Source of the DNA: Clostridioides difficile ATCC 9689 = DSM 1296
GTDB taxonomy: Bacteria; Bacillota; Clostridia; Peptostreptococcales; Peptostreptococcaceae
Direction of reading: 5' to 3'
NCBI RefSeq assembly: GCF_001077535.1
Contig: NZ_CP011968.1
Span: 3,410,001-3,474,000 of the forward strand
Length of the DNA: 64,000 nucleotides
Position numbers and translations under genes: made by a program. Shown one piece after another: positions 30,471-40,111 of this stretch (position 1 is its first letter; each line of letters begins with the position of its first letter). The notes beneath the pieces were generated by a model. That model was not told where the DNA came from. It saw only the letters and a list, made by a program, of their open reading frames with translations, and searched no databases.

Positions 30471-32015
30471 TTGAACAAAAGATTATTAGATATTGCTGAA
30501 TTATTACTCAACAGCTCAGACTATATTACTGTAGATACTATTGCCGAAGAATTAAAAGTTAGTAATAAAACTATTCGTAATGACCTTGTTATTTTAGATG
30601 AATGGCTTTTAGAGTTTAATTTATCCCTAGATAAAAAAACTGGTTCAGGGGTTATTATTCTAGGTAATGAAGATATAAAACTTAAAGTTATTAGAGATAT
30701 CAATGATAAATCAAATTGTATATATGCATACTCTCCTGAAGATAGAAAAAGGTATATTCTAAGTAAATTATTTATTAAAAATTCTAAGTTTAGGATTCGT
30801 GATATTTGCAATGAACTACATGTTAGTAGAGCTACTGTGCATAAAGACTTGGTAGTTATTCAAAATTTTTTGCAAAACTTTAAAGTGACTCTAGTTAGAA
30901 AAACCAATAATGGAGTATATTTAGAGGGAAAAGAGAAAGATATTCGAAAAGCAATTTTTGAACTTGCTACGGTTAATAAAAGTTATACTGAACTTAAAGA
31001 AATATTATTCTCGAAATCTAATGAATGTAAAGATACCCCATCAACAAAAATATTTAAGGAACTATTTAACTATGATTTTGAGAAATTATCTCAAATCACT
31101 CTACACACCTTACAAGTAGAAAAAAGTAACCTTAGTGATGAGTATTATATAAACTTCTTAATACATATAGCTATATGTATTAAAAGAATTTCAATTAAAA
31201 GATATATTAACTTATCTGAAGGTTTTTTTAGAGAATTATTAGAACATGAATACTTTGAAAAATCAAAAATTTTATGTGCTAACCTAAGTGAAGCTTTTGA
31301 CGTAGAATTTATTGATGAAGAGGTCTGTTATATCCTTCTTCATATAGAAGGATTACTTAAATCAATAAAGAAAACTACTACTCTTGAACCTCTTAAAAAT
31401 GAAGAAATTACAGAGTATAATCTATCTGAAGCAATAGCTGTTCATTGGGGAAGTATACTAAACTTAAACTTAAAGGATGATTTAATATTAATAAAGTCTC
31501 TTGCTAATCACCTTAAATCAGTTCTACACAGAATAAACTATGGGTTTACTATTACAAATCCCATATTAAATGATATAAAGAGAACATTTCCTTATACTTA
31601 TAAGGCTGCTAAAGAGTCTAATACTGTTATCAAACAGTTGATGAATTATGAAGTCAATGATGACGAAATAGGATATCTTGCTTTATATTTAATATCAGCA
31701 ATAGATAGAAGCAAATCTCCCCTAAATACTATTTTAATATGTCACTGTAGTGATGGTGTATCTAATTTATTAGTCCAAAAGTTAAGTTTTGAATTTAATC
31801 AGATTAATATAGTTAAATCTATACCTCTATCTTCTATTTCATTTACGAACTTTGATGATGTGGACTTAATACTAACTACTGCTCCTGTAGACTTTGAACA
31901 TAATGCTGAACTGATAAATATAAATGCTCTTTTAAGTAAGAATGATATTTCTAGACTTAGTACAATTATAAAAAAACTATATTCTGAAAAAAATAAAATA
32001 TTATCTTATAAATAA
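30471..32015 (+). CDS. PRD-containing transcriptional regulator (BglG/MtlR-like)
   Basis: A 514-residue DNA-binding regulator. Two N-terminal helix-turn-helix units are visible ('ITVDTIAEELKVSNKTIRNDL' near 18-38 and 'RIRDICNELHVSRATVHKDL' near 106). Two PRD domains (about 185-285 and 300-400) and a C-terminal EIIB-like domain follow, with a Cys/loop 'ICHCSDGVSNLLV'. No EIIA domain is attached. The start is TTG at 30471 with AGGAGGG 5-7 bases upstream. Activity is expected to depend on PTS phosphorylation. Likely targets are the aldolase gene and the divergent dehydrogenase/HAD/EIIA operon. Confidence 0.9.
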   Translation: MNKRLLDIAELLLNSSDYITVDTIAEELKVSNKTIRNDLVILDEWLLEFNLSLDKKTGSGVIILGNEDIKLKVIRDINDKSNCIYAYSPEDRKRYILSKLFIKNSKFRIRDICNELHVSRATVHKDLVVIQNFLQNFKVTLVRKTNNGVYLEGKEKDIRKAIFELATVNKSYTELKEILFSKSNECKDTPSTKIFKELFNYDFEKLSQITLHTLQVEKSNLSDEYYINFLIHIAICIKRISIKRYINLSEGFFRELLEHEYFEKSKILCANLSEAFDVEFIDEEVCYILLHIEGLLKSIKKTTTLEPLKNEEITEYNLSEAIAVHWGSILNLNLKDDLILIKSLANHLKSVLHRINYGFTITNPILNDIKRTFPYTYKAAKESNTVIKQLMNYEVNDDEIGYLALYLISAIDRSKSPLNTILICHCSDGVSNLLVQKLSFEFNQINIVKSIPLSSISFTNFDDVDLILTTAPVDFEHNAELININALLSKNDISRLSTIIKKLYSEKNKILSYK

Positions 32016-32017
32016 AC

Positions 32018-32057
32018 AAAAATAGGCTTGTCTCAACATAGAGATAAACCTATTTTT
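32018..32057 (+). terminator. Terminator after the PRD regulator
   Basis: A 17-bp stem (32018-32034 with 32041-32057, G-U pairs included) ends in TTTTT, just past the stop codon. Confidence 0.88.
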
Positions 32058-32099
32058 CATTGTCCAAATGATAAAAATATATTTGATTTCATAGAAAAA

Positions 32100-32134
32100 G
32101 TGCCTCATGAACTAAAAAATTCATTTTGAGACAC
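32100..32134 (-). terminator. Terminator-like hairpin (GTGTCTCA type)
   Basis: On the minus strand GTGTCTCA pairs with TGAGGCAC around an A/T-rich loop, followed by TTTTT. It lies beyond the YitT gene. The loop-proximal sequence recurs near 50757-50784. Confidence 0.65.
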
Positions 32135-32214
32135 CTTCATTTTTTATATTTAATCTTTTTATTTAAGCTTTTATATTTTTTAAACTTTTATATTTAAAGT
32201 AAATTTTATTATTT

Positions 32215-32841
32215 TTATTGAGCACAAGCATTATTTATATTATTAATTTCTTCAGTATTCTTACCAAACTTTGTAGTTACAAATCCTATTGTTTTTATTA
32301 TGAGTAATAAAGATATCAATGAATATATAGATATCATAAAATTCTTACTTATTATTCCAGACGCTACTATTATAAATCCATCTAGCATAAATAATATAAC
32401 TGGCAACTTCAGAAACTTAATTACCTTATTAATAAGCATTGCAACTAAATCAGTTCCACCAGTACTACAGCCCCTTATTATTGCTATCCCTATAGCAGTT
32501 CCTACCAATAACCCACCTATCACTCCTGCTACTAATAGATTGTCAGTTATGTGAGTTTGTGGTATTACTTTTAAGAATAATGGGCCCATAAGAGTTATAT
32601 ATAATGTTTTTATTCCAAAACCTTTCCCTAAAAATAATAATCCCATTACTAAAAGTGGCATAGATATTCCTAATGATATATTCTCAACAGGCATTGATAA
32701 GAATGTGCTAAGTACGACTGATAATCCTGTTATCCCTCCTGGAGCTAATGTATGTTCTGCAAAGAAAAAATTAACTGCTAATGCCATTAAAAATGCTGAT
32801 ATTGTTATCAGTAAATAATCTTTTATCATTTCTTTTTTCAT
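32215..32841 (-). CDS. YitT family membrane protein
   Basis: A 208-residue protein with five to six hydrophobic helices. The family landmarks 'TLAPGGITGLSVVLS' and 'GCSTGGTDLVAMLINK' are clear. The C-terminal DUF2179 domain of longer members is absent, so this is the short form. Function is not established for the family; transport is usually assumed. It follows the epimerase gene with a hairpin between, so it may have its own promoter. Confidence 0.85.
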   Translation of the reverse strand: MKKEMIKDYLLITISAFLMALAVNFFFAEHTLAPGGITGLSVVLSTFLSMPVENISLGISMPLLVMGLLFLGKGFGIKTLYITLMGPLFLKVIPQTHITDNLLVAGVIGGLLVGTAIGIAIIRGCSTGGTDLVAMLINKVIKFLKLPVILFMLDGFIIVASGIISKNFMISIYSLISLLLIIKTIGFVTTKFGKNTEEINNINNACAQ

Positions 32842-32924
32842 TTAATAACCTCCTATGATTATATTGTTTCAGTATAAAAAATCAATTAAATTAGTCTAGC
32901 TTCCTGTAGTTTTTCATAAAATTA

Positions 32925-32952
32925 ATGCTTCCTTAAAACATTAAGAAAGCAT
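32925..32952 (-). terminator. Hairpin after the epimerase gene
   Basis: Stem 32925-32936 with 32941-32952, with one mismatch, followed on the minus strand by AATTTTATG. Likely a moderate terminator between the epimerase and YitT genes. Confidence 0.6.
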
Positions 32953-32975
32953 CTCTTTTATCATAGTTTATTATC

Positions 32976-33692
32976 TTATTCTAAACCAAACTTTGTAGCT
33001 GCTTCATCTATAGCTTTTCTACAATTCTTAACACCTGCTGTTATACCATCTTTATCCTTGAATATTGCTGAAGATAATATTACAACGTCTGGATTACATT
33101 CTATTAATGGCTCCATATTGTCTGCTCTTAGTCCACCATCTATTGCTAATTCACACTTAGGATTCTTTTCGTCTATCATTTTTCTAGCTCTTTTTACTAA
33201 ATCAACAGCACTCTTTCTCCATCCCCAGTTATCTTTTCCATCAGTTTCATCAACACCATGAACGACTATTTGCAATCTATCTATATCATATATAGCTTCA
33301 TCAACAAAACATAATGGTGTGTAACATCCAATTGTTAATCCTACTTTCATACCAAATTCTCTACAGTAATTTATTATGTATGCAAGAGGAGCACCTAAAA
33401 AATGTTCTGCTGGTATTATCAACAAGTTACATCCTGCTGCTGCTATTTTTTCTATAAATAATCTATCACAATCTCTTGTGTATATATGGCATTCTATTGG
33501 TTTATCTGTCACTGGTCTTATTGCTTCTATTATTTGATGACCACCCATAAGTTGCATATTTTTTAAGTCATGCATATCTGCTGCATCTGAATGTACGTAG
33601 TCTACACCTGCATCCATTGCTTCTTTAACTACGGCTGATATATGACCGTAATTTACATGTGCTAATCCTGCTGCTATTTTTATGTGTTTCAT
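32976..33692 (-). CDS. Ribulose-phosphate 3-epimerase-like protein
   Basis: 238 residues with a TIM-barrel layout. Family landmarks: 'MDAGVDYVHSDAADMHD' (metal Asp), 'IECHIYTRDCDRLFIEKIAAAGCN', 'VGLTIGCYTP', 'VVHGVDETDG' and 'ELAIDGGLRADN'. Canonical Rpe has 'D.MD..FVPN' and 'HLM' at comparable places, so this is a divergent member. D-allulose-6-phosphate or another ketose phosphate is a plausible substrate. It stands divergent from a phosphofructokinase gene, which fits epimerisation to fructose-6-phosphate followed by phosphorylation. Confidence 0.8.
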   Translation of the reverse strand: MKHIKIAAGLAHVNYGHISAVVKEAMDAGVDYVHSDAADMHDLKNMQLMGGHQIIEAIRPVTDKPIECHIYTRDCDRLFIEKIAAAGCNLLIIPAEHFLGAPLAYIINYCREFGMKVGLTIGCYTPLCFVDEAIYDIDRLQIVVHGVDETDGKDNWGWRKSAVDLVKRARKMIDEKNPKCELAIDGGLRADNMEPLIECNPDVVILSSAIFKDKDGITAGVKNCRKAIDEAATKFGLE

Positions 33693-33993
33693 ATTTGTAT
33701 ACCTCCATATTTTACTTTAATTAGTATTAAATATTAGTTTTTGATATTTTTTTAATATTTTTTAATCCAGTATTACTTTTATTTAGCATTACTTTTATTG
33801 CTGTATATATTTCTTTTATGAACTTATTCTGCTTTTGTTAACTGTGAACTTATTTTGCTTTGTAAATTAATATTACACTGATATATTTTTTTTCACAACA
33901 CTTTGACTACTCCTTAAAAGTACCTTTATATTGTGGTAAATTATAGACATTAATTGTATATAAAAAGTTAGTTTTTTACCACATTCTTATGGC

Positions 33994-34005
33994 ATTTATT
34001 GTCTA
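33994..34005. promoter_or_regulatory. Shared 12-bp motif, copy B
   Basis: ATTTATTGTCTA lies 11 bases upstream of the -35 box of the phosphofructokinase promoter, in the divergent gap with the epimerase gene. Confidence 0.55.
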
Positions 34006-34016
34006 TACTAACTCAA

Positions 34017-34046
34017 TTGATATAGCTAGTTCATTTAATATATAAT
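34017..34046 (+). promoter_or_regulatory. Sigma-A promoter of the phosphofructokinase gene
   Basis: TTGATA (34017-34022), an 18-base spacer and TATAAT (34041-34046), about 70 bases before the ATG. The rest of the 425-base gap has no gene. Confidence 0.7.
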
Positions 34047-34117
34047 CAGACTATAAATATAAATTTACTCGATAAAAAGTACCATTCATAACAATATTAA
34101 TGAAAGGGAGATGTAAA

Positions 34118-35332
34118 ATGAGAAACTGTATTATTGCCCAATCTGGAGGCCCTACAGCTGTTATCAATGCTTCTGCAGTTGGTATTTATGAAAAAAATTT
34201 AGAAACTAAATACTTTGATAAAGTATATTTTGGTATCAATGGGATTGAAGGTATATTAAACAAAAATATAATAGATTCAGACTCCTTAAACAAAGATAAT
34301 GTATTAAATTTAAAGCAAACACCTTCGTCTGGTCTTGGTTCTTGTAGATACAAACTGGCTGATTATAAAATAAATTCTTATGATTATGATAGGGTTATAA
34401 ATATACTAGATGAATATGAAATAGATACATTATTTTATATAGGCGGAAATGATTCTATGGACACAGTGATGAAATTTTCTCAATACTGCAAAAACACTAC
34501 TTGTAAAATAAAATTTATAGGTATTCCTAAAACAATAGATAATGATTTATTAGGAACTGACAACTGTCCTGGATTTGGTTCTGCTGCAAAGCTTATTTCT
34601 ACACTAATAATGGAAACATACTTAGATTTTTCTATATACAAAAATAATGGTATATTTATAGTAGAAACTATGGGTAGAGATACTGGATGGTTAGCAGCTT
34701 CTTCTTCACTAGCTAGACTTAATGATACTCCACTTGTTGATTTAATATACCTTCCAGAAATTGATTTCTATGAAGATAAGTTTATAGAAGATGTTAGAAA
34801 AATATTTAAAGAAAAAAATAAGGCTTATATAGTTGCATCAGAAGGTATAAGGGATAAATACGGCAACTTTATATGCGAACAAAAAACTTCTGCTCATGAT
34901 AAATTTGGTCATTCCCAATTAGGTGGAGTAAGCAACTATCTAAAGAATCTTATAGTATCATCATCAATTACAACAAGAGTAAAAACCTTAGAACTTGGTG
35001 TAATACAAAGATGTGCTATGCATTTAGCTTCATATACTGATTTAAAACAAGCAGCTGAAGTTGGTGCATATGGGATAGAACTATCTAAAAAAGGATATAC
35101 AGGAGTTATGGCTATCATTAATAGAACATGCAATAATCCTTATAAGTATGAAGTTAGTCATACTGATATTTCTAAAATAGCTAACAAGACAAAATATTTT
35201 CCTAAAGAGTGGATAAATGAAGAATGTAATTATATAACTGATGAAGCCCTAAATTATCTATATCCACTTATTCAAGGTAAACCAGATATCAAATATAAAA
35301 ATGGACTACCTTATTTTTCAATTATTTACTAG
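34118..35332 (+). CDS. 6-Phosphofructokinase, probably pyrophosphate-type
   Basis: 404 residues. Landmarks are 'AQSGGPTAVINAS', 'FYIGGNDSMDT', the catalytic 'GIPKTIDNDL' and 'ETMGRDTGWLA'. In ATP-dependent PfkA the first nucleotide loop reads GGDGS; the GGNDS seen here (Asp replacing Gly) is the pattern of pyrophosphate-using enzymes. The length (about 400) also fits that group rather than the 320-residue ATP form. The start is the ATG at 34118 with AGGGAG 7 bases upstream. It stands alone with its own promoter and the shared motif B. Confidence 0.88.
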   Translation: MRNCIIAQSGGPTAVINASAVGIYEKNLETKYFDKVYFGINGIEGILNKNIIDSDSLNKDNVLNLKQTPSSGLGSCRYKLADYKINSYDYDRVINILDEYEIDTLFYIGGNDSMDTVMKFSQYCKNTTCKIKFIGIPKTIDNDLLGTDNCPGFGSAAKLISTLIMETYLDFSIYKNNGIFIVETMGRDTGWLAASSSLARLNDTPLVDLIYLPEIDFYEDKFIEDVRKIFKEKNKAYIVASEGIRDKYGNFICEQKTSAHDKFGHSQLGGVSNYLKNLIVSSSITTRVKTLELGVIQRCAMHLASYTDLKQAAEVGAYGIELSKKGYTGVMAIINRTCNNPYKYEVSHTDISKIANKTKYFPKEWINEECNYITDEALNYLYPLIQGKPDIKYKNGLPYFSIIY

Positions 35333-35381
35333 GAAATTATTATAATTTGATATACACTCAATTCTATCGCTCTTAAATACC

Positions 35382-35429
35382 TAAGTGGCTGTTAAATAAA
35401 ATTATAAATTGTTATATGACAGTCACTTA
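35382..35429 (+). terminator. Hairpin after the phosphofructokinase gene
   Basis: TAAGTGGCTGT (35382-35392) pairs with ACAGTCACTTA (35419-35429) across a 26-base loop. The T run is weak, so termination may be inefficient. Confidence 0.5.
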
Positions 35430-35544
35430 ATCGTTTAATTATTTAACTGTTTAGTTTTTTAATTTTTTAATCTTTTTAATACTAATACAATTTGTTGTAA
35501 TAATATCTCACACCCATTTTCATTTTGGATAGATTATAATTAGT

Positions 35545-35556
35545 TAGACAATAAAT
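35545..35556. promoter_or_regulatory. Shared 12-bp motif, copy C
   Basis: TAGACAATAAAT again, extended here into a dyad GACAATAAATATTTTGTC (35547-35564). It lies about 390 bases before the next gene. The remaining part of the 617-base gap (35333-35949) is AT-rich with no other recognised feature. Confidence 0.45.
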
Positions 35557-35949
35557 ATTTTGTCATGATATTATTATATATAGTGATACAAATAGAAATA
35601 CTTTTATCATGGCTAGAAAAACAAAGATTACACAAAGGATTTAAAAATCAAACAACTTCAATTAAAATAAATGGTTAAAATAACTTCTAAATCAACTACA
35701 TAAACAATAAAAGAACATAAAGTAGTTAAGTCTACAATTATAAAATTAGTAAGACTATAATAACTTAAATAAAATTAAAGTTAACAAAGACTATTAAAGT
35801 TAGCAAATATTCCTCTACCTAAATAATTGCTTTTTATAAAGAGTTATTTATTTTAATTGAATTTAATTGAAATACGATTTTAACTAGAACAATAGATTAA
35901 TGTAATATTTAATATAAAATAATTATAATAATTGAAAAGGAAGTAATCT

Positions 35950-37278
35950 ATGATGAAAATAGCAGTCATAACAACCGAATTTTTAAAAGAGTTTGTAGAT
36001 AATTCTATAAAAAAGTTAAATATTAATGCAGAAATTAAAATATATATCTATAGAGATTTTTCTCATGTTGGAGATTTATATTTAGAAATAGAAGATAGGT
36101 TTGATGGATTTGCAGTTAGTGGCCCTATCCCCAAAAAAGCTATTACAAAAAAGGCTGGAACTATAAAAAAACCTCTAGTTGATTTTGGTACTGACTTACA
36201 AAGTTACTATGATATGTTTCTAAAGCTTATCTTTAAATATAATACATTAGATTTTTCCAGAGCATACTTTGACTTAACAGACTGGGCAGATAATCCAAAA
36301 GATATATCATATTATTTATCAAATGGCACATTTGGAGACTTAATGGATAGTATTGATGAAAATGCATCTAAAATGAGTTTATCTGACATAGCAAAACTTG
36401 AAAAAAAGATTGCAAAAAAACATATTAATCTATGGAATGAAGGGAAAATCGATTTTTCTACTACTCGTTTTAGTAGTATTGTTCCTATGTTACAAAATGC
36501 AGGAGTAAACTTTCATTTCATATACCCTGATATAGATTTATTAAAAAATACTTTTAATAACTTAATAAAAGATATTCATTTACATAGAATGAAGGGAAAT
36601 CAACCAAGTGTAATATATATAACAGTTAAAGATACAAATTATGATGACTCTACTCTAGACCAAGTTTATAAAATATTAAATAGTATTAAAAAAGATAAAT
36701 TAACCGATTTTATAATTGAAAAAAATAGTAATTCTTTTAAAATTTTCACTAAATGTGAAACGATTAAATCATTAACTAAAAATTTTACTGCATGTTATAT
36801 AAAAGAATCTATTGAAAATAGTACAAATATTAAAGTATGTGTTGGATATGGAATTGGTAATGATATAAAGCAAGCTATGTCTAGTGCCATAAGTGCTAAT
36901 AAGGAATCTAAAATAAATCCTTTAAATTACAGTTTCTTAGTTAACGAAAATTATGAGACAATAGGACCTTTACTGTGTGATAAGTTACTTACTGTTTCAA
37001 ATAAAGTAACTCCACATATAAATACAATTGCCAAAAGTTCTAAATTGTCTACTCTTACTATTCAAAAGATTATATCTGTTACTGAAATTCTACAAAGAGA
37101 TGAAGTTACTCCTAAGGAATTATCTTCATGTTTAAATGTAACAGTTAGAACTGCTAATAGATTTCTAAGTAGTCTCTTAAAGTCTGGAAACGCTACTATA
37201 TTATATGAAAAACAAAACTCAACAAAAGGTAGACCTGAAAGGGTATACAAATTATTTATATCAGAAAATAAATATTAA
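35950..37278 (+). CDS. Uncharacterised regulator with C-terminal winged helix
   Basis: A 442-residue protein with no family name I can give. The N-terminal 150 residues look like a ligand-sensing domain ('RFDGFAVSGPIPKKAI'). Around residues 295-315 'VCVGYGIGNDIKQAMSSAIS' resembles a degenerate nucleotide-cyclase/GGDEF-like fold. The last 90 residues form a helix-turn-helix ('VTPKELSSCLNVTVRTANRF') with a basic wing 'KGRPERVYKL'. AAAGGAAG precedes the ATG. It converges on the M20/transporter operon and is the best local candidate to bind the direct repeats at 41441-41974. Confidence 0.6.
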   Translation: MMKIAVITTEFLKEFVDNSIKKLNINAEIKIYIYRDFSHVGDLYLEIEDRFDGFAVSGPIPKKAITKKAGTIKKPLVDFGTDLQSYYDMFLKLIFKYNTLDFSRAYFDLTDWADNPKDISYYLSNGTFGDLMDSIDENASKMSLSDIAKLEKKIAKKHINLWNEGKIDFSTTRFSSIVPMLQNAGVNFHFIYPDIDLLKNTFNNLIKDIHLHRMKGNQPSVIYITVKDTNYDDSTLDQVYKILNSIKKDKLTDFIIEKNSNSFKIFTKCETIKSLTKNFTACYIKESIENSTNIKVCVGYGIGNDIKQAMSSAISANKESKINPLNYSFLVNENYETIGPLLCDKLLTVSNKVTPHINTIAKSSKLSTLTIQKIISVTEILQRDEVTPKELSSCLNVTVRTANRFLSSLLKSGNATILYEKQNSTKGRPERVYKLFISENKY

Positions 37279-37340
37279 AATCCAAAATGCATAAAAATAT
37301 TTTATCATCTAATATTAAGTAAAATTATATATGACTTTCT

Positions 37341-37379
37341 AAAAGGTATATCTTTGCATCTTTTTAAGATATACCTTTT
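37341..37379. terminator. Bidirectional terminator
   Basis: A perfect 14-bp stem (37341-37354 with 37366-37379) flanked by A and T runs lies between the convergent regulator and M20 genes. Confidence 0.85.
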
Positions 37380-37405
37380 ATGATATTTAATAATATTTTA
37401 TGTTA

Positions 37406-38596
37406 TTATCTACTAAAATTATTTTCTAACCATTTTACTGCACAATGAGCAAATAAAGCTGAACCATAAACTAATCCCTCTTCATTAAAAATTGCTTTAG
37501 GATTATGCATACCAAAATTATATCCCTGACTAATACTTCCCATTCCAATCCATAAAAATACTCCTGGAACCCTTAGTAAAATCTCTGAAAAATCTTCTGA
37601 ACCCATTGCAGATGGAAAGTCTATTACATTTTCATTTCCTATAACTTCTTTAACATAAGATACAATCTCATCTCCTACATCCAAATCATTTATAACTGCA
37701 GGAGTCCCCATTTTAAATTCCACTTTAGCATTTCCTCCAAATGATTTAGCTATTCCTGTAGATATTTCAATAATTCTATTTTTTAATTTTTCTCTAACAA
37801 ATTGGTCAAATGTTCTTAAAGTTCCTGACATAGATGCTTTATTTGGTATAGCATTTGGTACGTTTCCTGCATTAAACATACCAATAGTTAAAACTACAGG
37901 TTCTTTCTGAGGTTTTTCTCTTGAAAGTATAGTGTTTAATGCTATTTGTATATGCGACATTATGTTTATTGGGTCCACTCCAAATTCAGGGCTTGCTCCA
38001 TGAGTTGCTTTTCCTTCTACTGTTATTTCAAATATATCCGCAGATGCCATAGCTGGACCACGTGAATAAGCTACTTGACCTGTGTTAAGAAATTTACCCA
38101 CCATACTGTGAAATGCCATAGCTGCATCGACCTGAGGATTTTCTAATATACCATCATCAATCATTGATTTTGCACCTCTGGTAGTCTCTTCATCTGGTTC
38201 AAATACAAACTTTACTCTACCTTTAAGTAAGTGCTTATTATCCATAAGTATTTTAGCTGCTCCTAAGAGCATTGCTGTGTGATTATCGTGTCCACAACTA
38301 TGAGATGCATCTTTATTCTTACTTTTAAAAGGTAAATCCGTCTCCTCCATAATAGGAAGTGCATCCATATCTGCCCTTAATAATAAGGTCTTTCCACCAT
38401 TTTCACTGTCTAAAACAGCTACTATTCCATTATTAGACGTCAATTTCGGAGAATATCCCATTTTTTCTAAAGTACTGGTAACAAAGGTTACTGTTTTCGG
38501 TAGATTGCAACCAATTTCGGGATTTTCATGTAAATACCTTCTCCATCTAATAATTTCCCCTTCTATTGACTGCGCTTCTTTAAAAAAATTTTTCAT
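37406..38596 (-). CDS. M20 amidohydrolase (AbgA/HipO-like)
   Basis: A 396-residue metallohydrolase. Metal ligands are in 'RADMDALPI', 'HSCGHDNHTAML' and 'FEPDEETTRGAKSMID'. The lid has 'GKATHGASPEFGVDP'. Near the C-terminus 'SAMGSEDFSEIL' supplies the usual final ligand region. It may act as an aminoacylase, hippurate hydrolase or the A subunit of an AbgAB-like complex. It is the last gene of a three-gene operon with an AbgB-like protein and a transporter. Confidence 0.9.
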   Translation of the reverse strand: MKNFFKEAQSIEGEIIRWRRYLHENPEIGCNLPKTVTFVTSTLEKMGYSPKLTSNNGIVAVLDSENGGKTLLLRADMDALPIMEETDLPFKSKNKDASHSCGHDNHTAMLLGAAKILMDNKHLLKGRVKFVFEPDEETTRGAKSMIDDGILENPQVDAAMAFHSMVGKFLNTGQVAYSRGPAMASADIFEITVEGKATHGASPEFGVDPINIMSHIQIALNTILSREKPQKEPVVLTIGMFNAGNVPNAIPNKASMSGTLRTFDQFVREKLKNRIIEISTGIAKSFGGNAKVEFKMGTPAVINDLDVGDEIVSYVKEVIGNENVIDFPSAMGSEDFSEILLRVPGVFLWIGMGSISQGYNFGMHNPKAIFNEEGLVYGSALFAHCAVKWLENNFSR

Positions 38597-38701
38597 ATTC
38601 CTTCCTCCTAATCAGATAGTCAGCAAAATCTCACTTTCTTTTAGTAATGAAATGATGCTGATATAAAAATTATAATTTTATATATTAAACTTCATGTCTT
38701 T

Positions 38702-40081
38702 TTAAGGAGTTGGAATATCATCTGGAATAGGACATTTATATGTTTTACCATTCATAGATTTATCAAATTCTTCTTTTGCCTTTTTAGCTATCTCTGGATT
38801 ATTTAATATTTTAGCTCCAAACATAGCCATAATTTTTGATGCATATATCATACCTTTTTCTCCTATAGAACTTCCTGCACAAGATGTAAACTGCCAGCTA
38901 TGACCTGGTGCACCTAGATTCGTACACCCTGTAAAAAAGTATGCTGTCGGAACTATATGCATTACATCTCCAATATCAGTAGAGCCATAACTATTAAAGT
39001 TTGTAACATTTCCTCCACCATAATATAGATGAGTTCCTTCTGGCAAATTATATTTACTTATCATAGCCTTATATTGTTGTGGGCTTTGTCTATCTAATTC
39101 AGCTGCAAAATCCAATTCCTCTCGAGTCCAAGGCTCTTGTTTAATCTCATTCATACATTCTGATACAAGATTTGCTAAAACATGATTGTTTAAAGTATTA
39201 TAACATCCTCCTAAAAATTCTACTTCAACTTCAGTTTCAGTCATCATTGCAGCTCCTTTTGCTACCTTTACAAGTCTTTCATATGTACTTTCTACAGCTT
39301 CTCTACTTAAAGCTCTTGTATAATACCATACTGATGCTTTATCAGGAACTATGTTGGGTGCTACTCCTCCATCTGTAATTGTATAATGAATCCTTACATC
39401 AGAAGTAACATGTTCTCTCAAATAATTAGCTCCCACATTAGTAAGTTCCACAGCATCTAGTGCACTTCTTCCATTTTGAGGGTCTGAGCCTGCATGTGCA
39501 GTCTTTCCCTTAAAGTGAAACTTTACAGAGTTAACAGCTGTTGAAGTACCAATTGTAGCTTCACTAATTTTATTTGGATGAAAATTTATAGCTAAGTCTA
39601 ACCCTTCAAACGCTCCACCTCTAGCCATAAATCCTTTACCTGTTAATTGTTCTTCTCCTGGACATGCATAAAATACTATAGTCCCACTTAAGTTATTTTC
39701 TATCATCTCTCTTTTAAGCCCTACTACTGCCCCTACATGTGCTGTACATAATAAATTATGCCCACATCCATGACCATATGCACCCAATTCAAATGCTTCT
39801 TGTTTTGTTGAAACTTTTTGATTTAAACCAGGTAATGCATCAAATTCTCCCATAAAACCTATAACTGGTTTACCTGAACCAAAACTAGCTCTAATAGCCG
39901 TGGCTAAACCTCCTACACCTACTTCCACATCAAATCCTTCACTTCTTAGAAAGTTTGCTGTATTTTCACATGCTTTAAATTCTTTAAATGCTTTTTCTGG
40001 ATTTTCCCATATTTTCTTACTTAAATCATCAAGTTTGAATCTTTTTTTATCTATCTCATTTATAGATATACTTCCTATCAT
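38702..40081 (-). CDS. M20 amidohydrolase (AbgB-like)
   Basis: 459 residues, close in length to AbgB of E. coli, which with AbgA hydrolyses p-aminobenzoyl-glutamate. Landmarks: 'MGEFDALPGLN', 'GHGCGHNLLCTA', 'YACPGEEQLTGKGFM', 'GKTAHAGSDPQNGRSALDAV' and 'GSTDIGDVMHIVPTA'. The neighbouring AbgA-like gene supports a two-subunit enzyme. The true substrate, an acyl- or aryl-amino acid conjugate, is not shown by sequence. Confidence 0.88.
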   Translation of the reverse strand: MIGSISINEIDKKRFKLDDLSKKIWENPEKAFKEFKACENTANFLRSEGFDVEVGVGGLATAIRASFGSGKPVIGFMGEFDALPGLNQKVSTKQEAFELGAYGHGCGHNLLCTAHVGAVVGLKREMIENNLSGTIVFYACPGEEQLTGKGFMARGGAFEGLDLAINFHPNKISEATIGTSTAVNSVKFHFKGKTAHAGSDPQNGRSALDAVELTNVGANYLREHVTSDVRIHYTITDGGVAPNIVPDKASVWYYTRALSREAVESTYERLVKVAKGAAMMTETEVEVEFLGGCYNTLNNHVLANLVSECMNEIKQEPWTREELDFAAELDRQSPQQYKAMISKYNLPEGTHLYYGGGNVTNFNSYGSTDIGDVMHIVPTAYFFTGCTNLGAPGHSWQFTSCAGSSIGEKGMIYASKIMAMFGAKILNNPEIAKKAKEEFDKSMNGKTYKCPIPDDIPTP

Positions 40082-40111
40082 TTTCTATTCCTCCTATAAA
40101 TCTATTTACTA

